From the NCBI RefSeq assembly GCF_019426345.1, contig NZ_JAHLLW010000017.1, forward strand, positions 32,788 through 96,787: a stretch of 64,000 nucleotides of DNA. Reading direction: 5' to 3'. A program made the position numbers and the translations under genes. Positions within the stretch are counted from its first letter, which is position 1. Each line of letters opens with the position of its first letter. The notes under the pieces were generated by a model. It was not told where the DNA came from and did no database searches. It saw only the letters and a program-made list of their open reading frames with translations. This stretch comes from Marinomonas lutimaris. GTDB taxonomy: Bacteria; Pseudomonadota; Gammaproteobacteria; Pseudomonadales; Marinomonadaceae. Below, in pieces: positions 1-9,184 of the stretch.

Positions 1-1669
1 ATTGCAGTTGAACGTTGCCAAGCATTTCACGAGCATGAGCTAGGGTTTGCTCAGTCAGTTCTAATCCACCGAGTAGGCGTGCAATTTCTTGTGTTCGATC
101 TTGATCCTTAAGTAGCTCGACCTGAGAGGAGGTTGCTTCATCTTCAACCAGTTTACTGACTCGTAGATGCTGATTGCCTTGAGCTGCCACTTGCGCAAGG
201 TGAGTAACGCAAAAGACTTGGCCTCGTTTGCCCACAGAGCGCAGCATACGACCAACGACTTCCGCGATACCACCGCTGATGCCTACGTCTACTTCATCAA
301 ACACCAATGTTGGGATAATTGATGTGTGAGCGGTCACTACTTGAATACCTAAACTAATACGTGACAACTCACCACCTGAGGCGACTTTACGTAATGGCTG
401 AGCGGGTTGTCCTGGGTTGGAAGCGATCATGTATTCGATGTCTTCAAAACCATTTGCCGAGACTTGTGTAAGTGGCTGACATTGAATAAAGAAGCGCGCA
501 TGTGGCATGCCCAATCCATGTATTTGTTCTTCGACTTTCTGCGCTAGCTCATCTTTGGCGGTAATGCGCTTTTCTGTCAATGTGGTGGCAAGCGCGGTGA
601 GTTTTTCATAGGCTTGCTCTTCTTTTTCTTTTAGTGACTCTAGGCTTTCTTCACTACCTTGTAAGCTGTCTAGTTCTGCTTCGACACTCTCTCGTAAGGA
701 TAAAAGGCCTTCTGGCAAGGTTCGGTGCTTGCGAGCCGTGTCATAAATGTCCGATAAGCGTTGCTCTATATCCATGAGGCGCTCGGGATTTTGTTCTAGC
801 GTGTCTTGATAATGATGTAGGCTGTCGGCTGCTTCCTGTGCCTGTATTAAAGCGACATTCATCATTTCTAATGCATTTTCCAATTCTTTGGTGGCTGGAC
901 GAATTTGGCTAGCGCTATTGATTGCTTGGTGTAATAAAGAGCAAACATTGCCTTCGTCGCTGTCGATCAAAATGCCGCTGGCTTGATAGGCTTTAAATTG
1001 TGAGTCGGCAATGTTCGACAAGAAAGCTTGCTCGTTTTCTAACTCTTCGATTTCGCCTTCTTTTAGATCAAGCTGTTGTAGCTCTTGTGCTTGGTAAGAC
1101 AGTAGTTGTATCTTGGCATCTTGTTCCGAGGAGCGATTCTGCTGAGCAGACAGTTCTTCTTTGAGTTGTCGCCATATTGAATATTGCTGACTGACTTTTT
1201 TACTCAAGTCAGTCAGACGTCCATACTCGTCGAGTTGTTGTCTTTGGGCGTTCTTTTTAAGTAACGATTGGTGTTCGTGCTGTCCGTGGATATCAACCAG
1301 CTGACTGCCAACGTCTTTTAGATCGCTTAATGTGCAAGGGCGACCATTGATGTAAGCCTTGGAGCGACCTTCTTTGCTGATAACACGGCGCAATATGCAA
1401 TGTTGATCGTGTTCTAGGTCTCTTTCTTCCAGCCATTTGTGTACGTGTGGATAGTGTTGAATATCGAAGCTGGCGCTGATGTCGGCTCTTTTTTGCCCAT
1501 GTCTTACGACAGCGGCATCGGTACGATCACCTAAACAAAGTGACAAGGCATCCACCATGATGGATTTACCTGCCCCTGTTTCACCTGAAATCACGGTCAT
1601 GCCTTTTTTGAATTCTAATTCTAGAGATTCAACAATGGCGAAGTTGGAAATAGCGATGCTGGTCAGCAT
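1..1669 (-). CDS. recN: DNA repair protein RecN (3' end at window edge)
   Basis: RecN is an SMC-like ATPase that helps recombinational repair of double-strand breaks in the cytoplasm. The start at 1669 gives MLTSIAISNFAIVESLELEF, followed by the Walker A motif GETGAGKS near residues 29-36. A long coiled-coil middle follows, then the ABC signature region (KVASGGELSRISLG) and a Walker B segment (TLVFDEVDVGISGG) near the C-terminus. The window holds 556 codons plus one base, close to the full family length of about 555, so only the stop codon or a few residues are missing. It is divergent from grpE, and its promoter carries a LexA-like box, which fits SOS control. Confidence 0.96.
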   Translation of the reverse strand, partial: MLTSIAISNFAIVESLELEFKKGMTVISGETGAGKSIMVDALSLCLGDRTDAAVVRHGQKRADISASFDIQHYPHVHKWLEERDLEHDQHCILRRVISKEGRSKAYINGRPCTLSDLKDVGSQLVDIHGQHEHQSLLKKNAQRQQLDEYGRLTDLSKKVSQQYSIWRQLKEELSAQQNRSSEQDAKIQLLSYQAQELQQLDLKEGEIEELENEQAFLSNIADSQFKAYQASGILIDSDEGNVCSLLHQAINSASQIRPATKELENALEMMNVALIQAQEAADSLHHYQDTLEQNPERLMDIEQRLSDIYDTARKHRTLPEGLLSLRESVEAELDSLQGSEESLESLKEKEEQAYEKLTALATTLTEKRITAKDELAQKVEEQIHGLGMPHARFFIQCQPLTQVSANGFEDIEYMIASNPGQPAQPLRKVASGGELSRISLGIQVVTAHTSIIPTLVFDEVDVGISGGIAEVVGRMLRSVGKRGQVFCVTHLAQVAAQGNQHLRVSKLVEDEATSSQVELLKDQDRTQEIARLLGGLELTEQTLAHAREMLGNVQLQ

Positions 1670-1699
1670 AGAGTGCTCCAAGAAAGAGAAAATATTTAT

Positions 1700-1736
1700 A
1701 TGGTTATTTATACAGTACTTGGTTGTTTTTTGACAA
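1700..1736 (-). promoter_or_regulatory. recN promoter with LexA (SOS) box
   Basis: On the minus strand, TTGTCA (1731-1736) and TATAAA (1707-1712) are 18 bp apart and form a sigma-70 type promoter about 35 bp upstream of recN. CTGTATAAATAACCAT (1700-1715) overlaps the -10 element and matches the LexA consensus CTGTATATATATACAG at 12 of 16 positions, with one weak half-site. A LexA box over the -10 is the usual arrangement for recN. Confidence 0.65.
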
Positions 1737-1782
1737 GTCTAGTTAGTAAATTTAATTCCCATGAAATTAATGCGGCTTTAGT

Positions 1783-1810
1783 GTTGAAAGGTCAAAAGCT
1801 GACCCCATAT
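1783..1810 (+). promoter_or_regulatory. Sigma-32 heat-shock promoter of grpE
   Basis: GTTGAAA (1783-1789) and CCCCATAT (1803-1810) are separated by 13 bp. This is an almost exact match to the RpoH consensus CTTGAAA-N11-16-CCCCATNT. It lies 45 bp upstream of the grpE start, so grpE is likely induced by heat shock. Confidence 0.85.
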
Positions 1811-1854
1811 ACCCTGCACATAGGAAGCATTGTTTCTGTTATTTGGAGTTGAAA

Positions 1855-2433
1855 ATGAGTGAGCAGCAAAAAAATCCTAATCTAGACGCGGAGCATGATT
1901 TGAAAAGCGAAACGCAAAACGAAACAGTAGAAGAACTTTTAGAGCCTGAAGTAGAGACTTTAGAAGAAGTTACTGCAAATGATGAGCTTGCAAAAGCATT
2001 GGAAGAAGTCGCTCAGTATAAAGAAGCGGCACTTCGCGCTCATGCAGACGCTCAAAACGTACGTCGTCGTGCAGAACAAGATGTCGAGAAAGCGCACAAA
2101 TTTGGTTTAGAAAAGTTTGCTAAATCCATTGTGAACGTGGCGGACAATCTAGAGCGTGCTTTGGCTTCTGCGCCAGACACAGGTGAATCTGACCCTGTAC
2201 GTGAAGGTGTTGAGCTAACGCTAAAAGATTTGCTTGAGACTTTGGCTCGTTTTGAGGTGAAAGTGGTTGATCCACATGGCGAACCATTCAACCCTGAGTT
2301 GCATCAAGCCATCACTATGGTGCCAAACCCTGAACTAGAAGCGAACACCGTTATGGATGTTGTGCAGAAGGGTTACACCATTAATGGCCGCTTATTACGT
2401 CCTGCAATGGTAGTGGTTTCAAGCGCAGCTTAA
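1855..2433 (+). CDS. grpE: Nucleotide exchange factor GrpE
   Basis: GrpE is the cytoplasmic nucleotide exchange factor of DnaK; it releases ADP and resets the chaperone cycle. The 192-residue product has the usual layout: an acidic disordered N-terminus, a long helix with heptads (about residues 40-90), then the conserved beta domain including [21 protein letters not shown] and the C-terminal [17 protein letters not shown]. An in-frame TTG at 1843 would extend it by four residues, but GGAG at 1845-1848 is placed correctly for the ATG at 1855. It is first in a grpE-dnaK-dnaJ block and has its own sigma-32 promoter. Confidence 0.96.
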   Translation: MSEQQKNPNLDAEHDLKSETQNETVEELLEPEVETLEEVTANDELAKALEEVAQYKEAALRAHADAQNVRRRAEQDVEKAHKFGLEKFAKSIVNVADNLERALASAPDTGESDPVREGVELTLKDLLETLARFEVKVVDPHGEPFNPELHQAITMVPNPELEANTVMDVVQKGYTINGRLLRPAMVVVSSAA

Positions 2434-2463
2434 AAAATACTGTCATTTTTTTGACACTGGACG

Positions 2464-2491
2464 CTTGAAATACTTTTAAGCGTACCCAAAT
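2464..2491 (+). promoter_or_regulatory. Probable sigma-32 promoter of dnaK
   Basis: CTTGAAA (2464-2470, exact -35) is followed after 13 bp by ACCCAAAT (2484-2491), which matches the sigma-32 -10 at 6 of 8 positions. The -35 sits in a stem-loop (2463-2483, CGCTTGAAA pairing with TTTTAAGCG across TAC) that might also act as a weak terminator after grpE. The site is 45 bp upstream of dnaK. Confidence 0.6.
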
Positions 2492-2536
2492 ACAGAATTA
2501 TCATCGTCATAAACGAATTTATTGGAGATACAAACC

Positions 2537-4453
2537 ATGGGTAGAATCATTGGTATTGACTTAGGTACAACGAACTCTTGTGTTGCCGTATTGGATGGCG
2601 AAAAAGCTCGCGTTATTGAAAACGCTGAAGGTGATCGCACCACACCTTCCATTGTCGCATTTGCGGAAGATGGCGAAGTACTGGTTGGTCAATCAGCTAA
2701 ACGTCAAGCGGTAACAAACCCAACAAATACTTTGTTCGCGGTTAAGCGTTTGATCGGTCGTAAATTTAAAGACGACGTGGTTCAAAAAGACATCTCTATG
2801 GTGCCTTACAAAATTATTGCTGCAGATAATGGCGATGCGTGGGTAGAAGTAAAAGGCGACAAAAAAGCGCCACCACAAATCTCTGCTGAAGTTCTTAAGA
2901 AAATGAAGAAAACAGCAGAAGACTACCTAGGCGAGAAAGTAACAGAAGCGGTTATTACTGTTCCTGCTTACTTCAACGACTCTCAGCGTCAAGCAACGAA
3001 AGATGCGGGTAAAATCGCTGGTCTAGAAGTTAAGCGTATTATCAACGAGCCAACAGCGGCTGCCTTGGCTTACGGCCTAGACAAGAGCTCTGGCGACTCT
3101 ACTATCGCGGTTTATGACCTTGGTGGTGGTACATTCGATATTTCTATCATCGAAATCGCTGACGTAGATGGCGAGAAACAATTCGAAGTATTGTCTACAA
3201 ACGGTGATACTTTCCTAGGTGGTGAAGATTTCGATATGCGTGTTATCGAATACTTGGCAGCTGAATTCAAAAAACAGTCTGGCATCGATCTACACAATGA
3301 TCCACTAGCGCTACAACGTTTGAAAGAAGCCGGTGAGAAAGCGAAAGTTGAGTTGTCTTCTTCTTCTCAAACAGAAGTTAACTTGCCTTACATCACTGCA
3401 GATGCGACTGGGCCTAAACACTTGAACGTAAAATTGACTCGTTCTAAGTTGGAGTCTTTGGTTGAAGAGCTAGTATTGAAATCTCTTGAGCCTTGCCGTC
3501 AAGCATTGAAAGATGCTGATTTGACTGCTTCTGATATCGACGAAGTTATCTTGGTCGGCGGTCAGACTCGTATGCCACTAGTTCAAGCGAAAGTAACTGA
3601 ATTCTTCGGTAAAGAGCCACGTAAAGACGTGAACCCAGATGAAGCGGTCGCAATCGGTGCGTCTATCCAAGGTGCGGTACTTTCTGGTGATGTGAAAGAC
3701 GTTCTTCTTCTAGACGTTACTCCACTGTCTCTAGGTATCGAGACAATGGGTGGTGTTATGACAGCATTGATCGAGAAAAACACGACGATTCCTACTAAGA
3801 AATCTCAGACTTTCTCTACAGCAGAAGACAATCAAAATGCGGTAACTATCCACGCATTGCAGGGTGAGCGTAAACAAGCGTCTCAGAACAAATCTCTAGG
3901 TCGTTTCGACTTGGCTGACATTCCACCAGCTCCACGTGGTGTGCCACAAATCGAAGTAAGCTTTGACATTGATGCCAACGGTATCTTGAGTGTGTCTGCG
4001 AAAGACAAGGCGACTGGTAAAGAACAATCTATCGTTATCAAATCTTCTTCTGGTTTGAGCGATGAAGAAGTTGAAAAAATGGTTCAAGACGCTGAAGCGA
4101 ATGCGGAAGAAGACCGTAAGTTCGAAGAGCTTGTACAGGTTCGCAACACTGCTGACGGCATGATCCACGCAACTCGTAAAACCTTGACTGATGCTGGCGA
4201 TAAAGCAACGGCTGAAGAGAAAGAAGCGATTGAAACTGCGATCACTGAACTTGAAGAAGCGCTAACGTCTAACGACAAAGAGAAGATTGAAGAGAAAACC
4301 AATGCGTTGACTCAAGCATCTGGTACTTTGGCTCAGAAGATGTATGCAGAAGCTGACGCTGCTGGTGCACAACCAGCTGAAGGTGAGCAAGCTAAATCTC
4401 AGGATGATGCGGTTGACGCAGAATTCGAGGAAGTGAAAGAAGATAAAAAATAA
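2537..4453 (+). CDS. dnaK: Molecular chaperone DnaK (Hsp70)
   Basis: DnaK is the Hsp70 ATPase that binds exposed hydrophobic peptides and works with DnaJ and GrpE. The 638-residue protein has the nucleotide-binding domain signatures [12 protein letters not shown] at the N-terminus, [12 protein letters not shown] near residue 192 and [11 protein letters not shown] near residue 336, then the linker, the substrate-binding domain and an acidic tail ending EVKEDKK. The ATG at 2537 with GGAG at 2524-2527 gives the standard start [12 protein letters not shown] five codons upstream is rejected. Length and motifs are normal for the family. Confidence 0.98.
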   Translation: MGRIIGIDLGTTNSCVAVLDGEKARVIENAEGDRTTPSIVAFAEDGEVLVGQSAKRQAVTNPTNTLFAVKRLIGRKFKDDVVQKDISMVPYKIIAADNGDAWVEVKGDKKAPPQISAEVLKKMKKTAEDYLGEKVTEAVITVPAYFNDSQRQATKDAGKIAGLEVKRIINEPTAAALAYGLDKSSGDSTIAVYDLGGGTFDISIIEIADVDGEKQFEVLSTNGDTFLGGEDFDMRVIEYLAAEFKKQSGIDLHNDPLALQRLKEAGEKAKVELSSSSQTEVNLPYITADATGPKHLNVKLTRSKLESLVEELVLKSLEPCRQALKDADLTASDIDEVILVGGQTRMPLVQAKVTEFFGKEPRKDVNPDEAVAIGASIQGAVLSGDVKDVLLLDVTPLSLGIETMGGVMTALIEKNTTIPTKKSQTFSTAEDNQNAVTIHALQGERKQASQNKSLGRFDLADIPPAPRGVPQIEVSFDIDANGILSVSAKDKATGKEQSIVIKSSSGLSDEEVEKMVQDAEANAEEDRKFEELVQVRNTADGMIHATRKTLTDAGDKATAEEKEAIETAITELEEALTSNDKEKIEEKTNALTQASGTLAQKMYAEADAAGAQPAEGEQAKSQDDAVDAEFEEVKEDKK

Positions 4454-4499
4454 GCGCTAAGCACTTATTTGCCCATTAATAATGGGGTTGTTTATAGCG

Positions 4500-4520
4500 A
4501 GCACGGTTTTAGACCGTGCT
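4500..4520 (+). terminator. Stem-loop between dnaK and dnaJ
   Basis: AGCACGGT (4500-4507) pairs perfectly with ACCGTGCT (4513-4520) around a 5-nt loop. Only a weak T-rich stretch follows, so it is probably a partial terminator or processing hairpin that lowers dnaJ relative to dnaK. Confidence 0.5.
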
Positions 4521-4617
4521 TTGCTATTTGCAAAATATAAGATTGACGATTTTTAAAATTTAGTTTTTTTAGATTTAGACTTTTTAATTCAGACTTTTCA
4601 ATTCAGGAATGCTTGCG

Positions 4618-5745
4618 ATGAGCAAAAGAGACTATTACGACGTTCTTGGGGTGGCCAAAGACGCGGATAAGAAAGACATTAAAAAAGCTTATCGTTCTTT
4701 GGCGAATAAGTACCACCCAGATAAGAACCCAGACAATCCAGAAGCACTCGATAAATTCAAAGAGCTGGCTGAAGCCTATGAAATACTGTCTTCTGATGAC
4801 AAGCGCGCAGCCTACGACCGATTCGGTCATGACGGCGTAAATGGTCAAGCAGGTGGCTATGGCGGCGGTGCTGGAGCTGGTGGTTTTAGTGATATTTTTG
4901 GTGATGTATTCGGTGATATTTTTGGCGGTGGTGGTGGCGGTCAAAGCCGAACTCGTCGCGGTTCCGATTTACGTTACACTTTAGAGCTTGACCTTGAGCA
5001 AGCCGTTTGGGGATGTGAAGAAAAAATCCGCATTCCAACTTTGGTGAACTGTAATACCTGTGATGGCTCTGGTGCTAAGAAAGGTTCAACACCTAAGACA
5101 TGTGGAACCTGTGGCGGTGCTGGTCAAGTACGTATGTCACAAGGCTTCTTCTCAGTTCAGCAGGCTTGTCCAGAATGTCACGGTGCTGGTCAAGTGATCA
5201 GTGATCCTTGTAGAGATTGTCATGGCCAAGGTCGTGTTCAAGAATACAAAACGCTTAATGTAAAAATTCCTGCTGGCGTAGATACAGGCGATCGTATTCG
5301 TTTGTCTGGTGAGGGTGAGGCAGGAACTCATGGCGGTCCAGCGGGCGATTTGTTTGTTCAAGTCTCTGTTAAACCGCACAGCATTTTTGAGCGCGATGGC
5401 GCTAACCTCTATTGTGAAGTGCCAATTAGCTTCACAACAGCGGCATTAGGTGGCGAAATTGATGTGCCGACCCTAGATGGTCGTGTGCGTTTGAAAGTGA
5501 CTGCAGAATGTCAGTCTGGCAAGTTGTTCCGCCTGCGTAATAAAGGTGTGAAGCCTGTTCGTGGCGGTCCAGTAGGTGATTTGATTTGCAAGGTTGTTGT
5601 TGAAACGCCAGTAAATCTGACTTCTCGCCAAAAAGAATTGTTCACTGAATTGGCTGAAAGTATGGGTGAAGGAACTGATCATTCACCTAAGCAGAAAAGC
5701 TGGTTTGATGGTGTGAAGCGCTTCTTTGACGATATTAAGAAATAA
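4618..5745 (+). CDS. dnaJ: Co-chaperone DnaJ (Hsp40)
   Basis: DnaJ delivers substrates to DnaK and stimulates its ATPase. The 375-residue protein has the J domain with the HPD motif at residues 33-35, a glycine/phenylalanine-rich linker (about 75-110) and four CxxCxGxG zinc-binding repeats ([32 protein letters not shown]), then the C-terminal substrate-binding domains. The start at 4618 ([11 protein letters not shown]) has AGGA at 4605-4608. The ATG at 4609 lies directly after that site and would be too close. It lies 164 bp after dnaK with a hairpin between. Confidence 0.97.
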   Translation: MSKRDYYDVLGVAKDADKKDIKKAYRSLANKYHPDKNPDNPEALDKFKELAEAYEILSSDDKRAAYDRFGHDGVNGQAGGYGGGAGAGGFSDIFGDVFGDIFGGGGGGQSRTRRGSDLRYTLELDLEQAVWGCEEKIRIPTLVNCNTCDGSGAKKGSTPKTCGTCGGAGQVRMSQGFFSVQQACPECHGAGQVISDPCRDCHGQGRVQEYKTLNVKIPAGVDTGDRIRLSGEGEAGTHGGPAGDLFVQVSVKPHSIFERDGANLYCEVPISFTTAALGGEIDVPTLDGRVRLKVTAECQSGKLFRLRNKGVKPVRGGPVGDLICKVVVETPVNLTSRQKELFTELAESMGEGTDHSPKQKSWFDGVKRFFDDIKK

Positions 5746-5772
5746 AACCTTGTTGTTTCGGCAATATAAAAG

Positions 5773-5799
5773 AAAAAGGCGCCTATTTGGCGCCTTTTT
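5773..5799. terminator. Bidirectional terminator between dnaJ and the uridine kinase gene
   Basis: An 11-bp perfect stem AAAAAGGCGCC (5773-5783) / GGCGCCTTTTT (5789-5799) with loop TATTT is flanked by A and T tracts, so it can end transcription from both sides. It overlaps the last codons and stop of the minus-strand gene. Confidence 0.9.
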
Positions 5800-6394
5800 C
5801 TTTTAGTAAGTAATCAATGTGGTTGCGTAATAAACCCGCGGCATTGGTGAAGCTTTTATTGTTCGGAATAATGAAATCTGCTTTGTTACGAATATCGATG
5901 GTTTTGAGTGATGCTTGACGTACATGACGCATGTAGCGGCTGGTGACTTCATTGACGTCACGTCCGCGTTCTGCAATGTCGCGTTTCAAGCGTCGCACAA
6001 TGGCAATGTCCATATCGGTATCGACATATAGAAGGTAATCAACCGCATCGCGAATACCTGGATCCTGGAACATCATGTGACCTTCCACGAGAACGACATG
6101 TGTTGGATCTAGATTGCGGTAGCCAATGCGTCTGTGTTGCGAATGATCGTAAACTGGAATTTCATTAGGCTGCTGGCGGTTTTTGCAGTTATGAATCGCT
6201 AGAGTGAGGCTTTCAATATCTAGTGAGCTTAGATCGTCAAAGTTATAAACGTCTGGATCAATACTGCCGCATCCATTGTAGAAACTGTCTTGGCATAGGA
6301 CGGTGATTTTGTCACCTTGACCTTCCGCTAATAAAGAACAAAGTCGGCTTTTTCCGCTGCCGGAAACGCCTGTGATGCCAATAACAAGAGCCAT
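5783..6394 (-). CDS. udk: Uridine kinase family protein
   Basis: This is a P-loop kinase of the phosphoribulokinase/uridine kinase family, expected to phosphorylate uridine or cytidine to UMP or CMP in pyrimidine salvage. The 203-residue protein has the P-loop GVSGSGKS (residues 9-16), DSFY followed by NFD (substrate region), PVYDHSQHRR, the VEGHMMF strand, the lid RRLKRDIAERGRD and ADFIIPN. These elements occur in the order seen in Udk. It is slightly shorter than E. coli Udk and sequence similarity looks only moderate, so the exact substrate is less certain than the family. It is convergent with dnaJ and shares a terminator with it. Confidence 0.8.
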   Translation of the reverse strand: MALVIGITGVSGSGKSRLCSLLAEGQGDKITVLCQDSFYNGCGSIDPDVYNFDDLSSLDIESLTLAIHNCKNRQQPNEIPVYDHSQHRRIGYRNLDPTHVVLVEGHMMFQDPGIRDAVDYLLYVDTDMDIAIVRRLKRDIAERGRDVNEVTSRYMRHVRQASLKTIDIRNKADFIIPNNKSFTNAAGLLRNHIDYLLKEKGAK

Positions 6395-6520
6395 GTATTA
6401 CCTCAGAAAATAAAGTTTTGATGCTCCTTGAGTTTAAGGAGTTTATAATGTTGTATTATATATCAGGTTTGATCATTTTTGCCCGTCAAACTAGTGCATG
6501 ACATCTCAAAGGAAGGATTA

Positions 6521-7081
6521 ATGCCTACTAAAGTTGCCTCAGCGTTGATTATATTTATTTTTGGTCTTTCCATGGGGGCTGCGACGTTAGCTAAGGCTGA
6601 AGAGAGTAGCGCTCCTGCGCGCTCTAATATAGCGGAATTGTTTGGTTTGCCATTGAATGATTTAAGCGTATCTCGGCTAGAGATGCAGCTTAATAGTATG
6701 GGGATGCATAGCTATCCATCTTATAAAGATGGTGTAGTAAGTTATAGTTTAGGGCCTGAAGGTATTTTGGGTGTAACCAGTGCGACAATTTATTCAAACG
6801 GGTCGGGCTATGTTCGTCAGGCGCTGTTATCTGGGGTTGTGGAGAGCAGTGAAAAGCGTAAGGCGCTAGGGGAGTTGCTTGCGCGAAAATACGGTAAGCC
6901 TAGTGAAGGTTTTCTTAATAATGGTATTGGACGTTCAAAATGGTTGTTTCAAGATGGCACCATGATTGAGCTTCATAATACGACTTATGACGTATCTCTT
7001 ATGTACGTTGATGAAAATCCAAAATTGGCGACTCGTTCTGGCCAAATTGATGTTGAGGCCTTGTCTCGTAAAAATCAATAA
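6521..7081 (+). CDS. Secreted/periplasmic protein of unknown function
   Basis: I do not recognise this 186-residue protein. Residues 1-26 form a clear Sec signal peptide (basic start, hydrophobic stretch IIFIFGLSMGAA, cleavage after AKA). The mature part is a small soluble domain with no cysteine. The ATG at 6521 has an excellent ribosome site (AAGGAAGG, about 5 bp upstream). A TTG 14 codons earlier would bury the signal peptide and is rejected. It precedes the DUF3392 gene by 34 bp on the same strand and may be co-transcribed with it. The function cannot be stated. Confidence 0.75.
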   Translation: MPTKVASALIIFIFGLSMGAATLAKAEESSAPARSNIAELFGLPLNDLSVSRLEMQLNSMGMHSYPSYKDGVVSYSLGPEGILGVTSATIYSNGSGYVRQALLSGVVESSEKRKALGELLARKYGKPSEGFLNNGIGRSKWLFQDGTMIELHNTTYDVSLMYVDENPKLATRSGQIDVEALSRKNQ

Positions 7082-7115
7082 TCCTCTAGTTTGTTTATCG
7101 TGTAGTTAATTATTT

Positions 7116-7445
7116 ATGTTTATTCTTGATCTCAATCTTCGTTTTGCGCACTTTCTCCAGCCTTATCTTCAGGATATCTCTTTAGCTTTGGTAGCGACCT
7201 GCTTGGTAGTTTATGGGGATAAGGTGAATGGCTTTCTTAAAAACTTGGTATCTTCTTGGGTGTTTCTTGCTCGAGTAATAGCGTTTATTTTGATGTGTAC
7301 TTTTGGTTATGGGCTCTTAACCTTATGGGGCCAGCCATTAGTTTATTGGGGGATTACCCGAGTGGATTTGGTTTATCGTCCAGCGCTGATTGTATTTTGC
7401 TTCTGTCTTTTGGGCGTTTTAGCTGAAAGAAAGCGTCATTTATAA
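7116..7445 (+). CDS. DUF3392 family membrane protein
   Basis: This 109-residue inner-membrane protein matches the DUF3392 family of marine gammaproteobacteria from memory of its pattern: LQDISLALVATCLVVYGD near the N-terminus, then AFILMCTFGYGLLTLWGQP and a C-terminal GVLAERKRH. Three hydrophobic segments are visible (about residues 20-36, 52-72 and 85-102). The biological role of the family is unknown. The ribosome site before the ATG is weak. Confidence 0.75.
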   Translation: MFILDLNLRFAHFLQPYLQDISLALVATCLVVYGDKVNGFLKNLVSSWVFLARVIAFILMCTFGYGLLTLWGQPLVYWGITRVDLVYRPALIVFCFCLLGVLAERKRHL

Positions 7446-7618
7446 AATAATTCATGAAATTTCCTGTCAGGTTTCGTTGCCAAATTACAACATAATCATG
7501 CTATTTACGTAGATCCTTCGAGTATTTGTGTGATTATGTAGTAAAGTTTCTAGACCTTCTTTTTTATTTCGTTATTTCTATAAAAAAATACTCTAAATGC
7601 CCGATTTTAAAGGTTTTT

Positions 7619-7664
7619 TGTAGTCTTCTTACAATTTGTTTTTGTCCTGATCTGCCGTTAGACT
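7619..7664 (+). promoter_or_regulatory. HexR-like operator and candidate gap promoter
   Basis: TGTAGTCTTCTTACA (7619-7633) is a 15-bp dyad that fits the HexR motif TGTAAT-N3-ATTACA of gammaproteobacterial central carbon genes. Just downstream, TTGTTT (7636-7641) and TAGACT (7659-7664), 17 bp apart, form a plausible promoter. HexR is known to control gap genes through 2-keto-3-deoxy-6-phosphogluconate. The assignment here rests on the motif and its position. Confidence 0.5.
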
Positions 7665-7707
7665 GCGCTCATATTGATACAACAGAGTCTTTTTTCGGGG
7701 GCAGAAA

Positions 7708-9087
7708 ATGACAAGCACTTGGTTACAAGCACTTTCACAAGCAGAATCTATGATTCCTCTTTTAGGTAAACTTGGTCGTGAAAAAGCGGTAAAAGTTCAG
7801 TTGGCAGGAAACACCTTGATGGCGGATTCTGTAACTGGGTTAATGGCTGCGTTTGATCAGCATCCTGAATTAGACCTTGTCCAAGTTTATCAAGTGTTAG
7901 AGCAAGTGTTGGCAAGTGATACCGCTCATACCGTTGTAGAACTAGAGTCTTTGATTGCTGAAGCGGATGTTGAATCTGTATTGGCTGCTCAGCCAAATGA
8001 TGGTACTGAAACGCCGGTTGTCTTATACGGATTTGGTCGTATTGGTCGTTTGCTCGCACGTCGTATGTGTACACTTGGTCATACCACTCCAGGCATGGCA
8101 TTGGCAGCGATTGTGGTACGTAAAGCGTGCGACAACGACCTTTCTAAACGTGCTAGCTTGCTGAAGTACGATTCTGTTCATGGTGTATATGACGGTTTAG
8201 TAAAAGTGGATGAAGAGAATCAAGCTCTGATCATCAATGGTTCGCCAGTTAAAGTGATTTATGCTTCTGATCCTGCTGAAGTTGATTACCAAGCCCATGG
8301 TATTAACAACGCTTTGCTTGTTGATAACACAGGGCGCTGGCGCGATCATGACGGTTTGAGTGTTCACTTGAATCGTCCAGGCATTGAGCGTGTTGTCCTA
8401 ACGGCTCCTGGTAAAGAAATGAAAAACATCGTTTTTGGTGTAAACGATAATGATGTAACAGACGCTGATCGTATTGTTTCTGCTGCCTCTTGTACGACAA
8501 ACGCGATTACACCTATTTTGTCAGTACTAGAAAAAACATTCGGCATTGAGTCTGGTCATGTAGAAACTGTTCATGCTTACACGAATGACCAAAACCTAAT
8601 CGATAATATCCATAAAGGTGATCGCCGTGGTCGTGCTGCGGGCATGAACATGGTAATGACTGAAACGGGTGCAGCAAAAGCAGTATCAAAAGCGATTCCT
8701 TCTTTAGAAGGTAAGTTGAGTGGCAGCGCAATCCGAGTTCCTGTTATCAACGTTTCTATCGCTGTTTTGAGTCTGAATTTGAAGTCTGCAGCGTCGGTTG
8801 AAGCCATTAACCAGTTGTTAAAATCTGCATCAAATAGCGCTGAATTAACAGGTCAGATTGGTTACAGTGAAGAATGTGATGCGGTTAGCTCCGACTTTAT
8901 TGGCTCTCAGCAAGCAGGCATTCTAGATTCCTTGTCTACGAAAGTTCGTGGTAATCAAGCGACTCTATATGTTTGGTATGATAACGAATACGGCTACAGC
9001 TGTCAGGTTGTGCGTTTGATGGAGAAACTTGCACAGGCAAATTTTACCAAGGTTGAATTGCTTGAGAGTAAAGCAAAAGCAGCTTAA
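7708..9087 (+). CDS. gap: Glyceraldehyde-3-phosphate dehydrogenase, long form
   Basis: This enzyme catalyses phosphorylating oxidation of glyceraldehyde 3-phosphate to 1,3-bisphosphoglycerate with a nicotinamide cofactor, in glycolysis or gluconeogenesis. At 459 residues it is about 120 longer than classical GapA. About 100 extra N-terminal residues precede the Rossmann motif GFGRIGR (108-114). The catalytic cysteine is C262 in ASCTTN and the partner histidine is H289 in VHAYTND. RDHDGLSVH and WYDNEYGYS are also conserved. The start at 7708 is preceded by a G-rich ribosome site (GGGGG). It is monocistronic with a strong terminator. The long form is known in Pseudomonas and marine relatives; its preferred direction is not readable here. 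Confidence 0.92.
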   Translation: MTSTWLQALSQAESMIPLLGKLGREKAVKVQLAGNTLMADSVTGLMAAFDQHPELDLVQVYQVLEQVLASDTAHTVVELESLIAEADVESVLAAQPNDGTETPVVLYGFGRIGRLLARRMCTLGHTTPGMALAAIVVRKACDNDLSKRASLLKYDSVHGVYDGLVKVDEENQALIINGSPVKVIYASDPAEVDYQAHGINNALLVDNTGRWRDHDGLSVHLNRPGIERVVLTAPGKEMKNIVFGVNDNDVTDADRIVSAASCTTNAITPILSVLEKTFGIESGHVETVHAYTNDQNLIDNIHKGDRRGRAAGMNMVMTETGAAKAVSKAIPSLEGKLSGSAIRVPVINVSIAVLSLNLKSAASVEAINQLLKSASNSAELTGQIGYSEECDAVSSDFIGSQQAGILDSLSTKVRGNQATLYVWYDNEYGYSCQVVRLMEKLAQANFTKVELLESKAKAA

Positions 9088-9120
9088 GAAATGACCGGAC
9101 ACATTACGTGTTTGTTATTT

Positions 9121-9152
9121 AACGGCGACCCTTTGGGTCGCCGTTTTTTTTT
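9121..9152 (+). terminator. Terminator of gap
   Basis: Ten-base-pair stem AACGGCGACC (9121-9130) / GGTCGCCGTT (9136-9145) followed by a run of T to 9152; a strong Rho-independent terminator 34 bp after the gap stop codon. Confidence 0.95.
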
Positions 9153-9184
9153 GCTTTAACTCTGTGTAATTTGAGATTTTAAGC

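Noticed and set aside
61..1733. Short open frames on both strands within recN
   Set aside because: They lie within the clear RecN reading frame and show no independent protein character.
7526..7711. A 61-codon open frame upstream of gap
   Set aside because: It overlaps the gap start codon and the HexR-like promoter region; no ribosome site or family resemblance.
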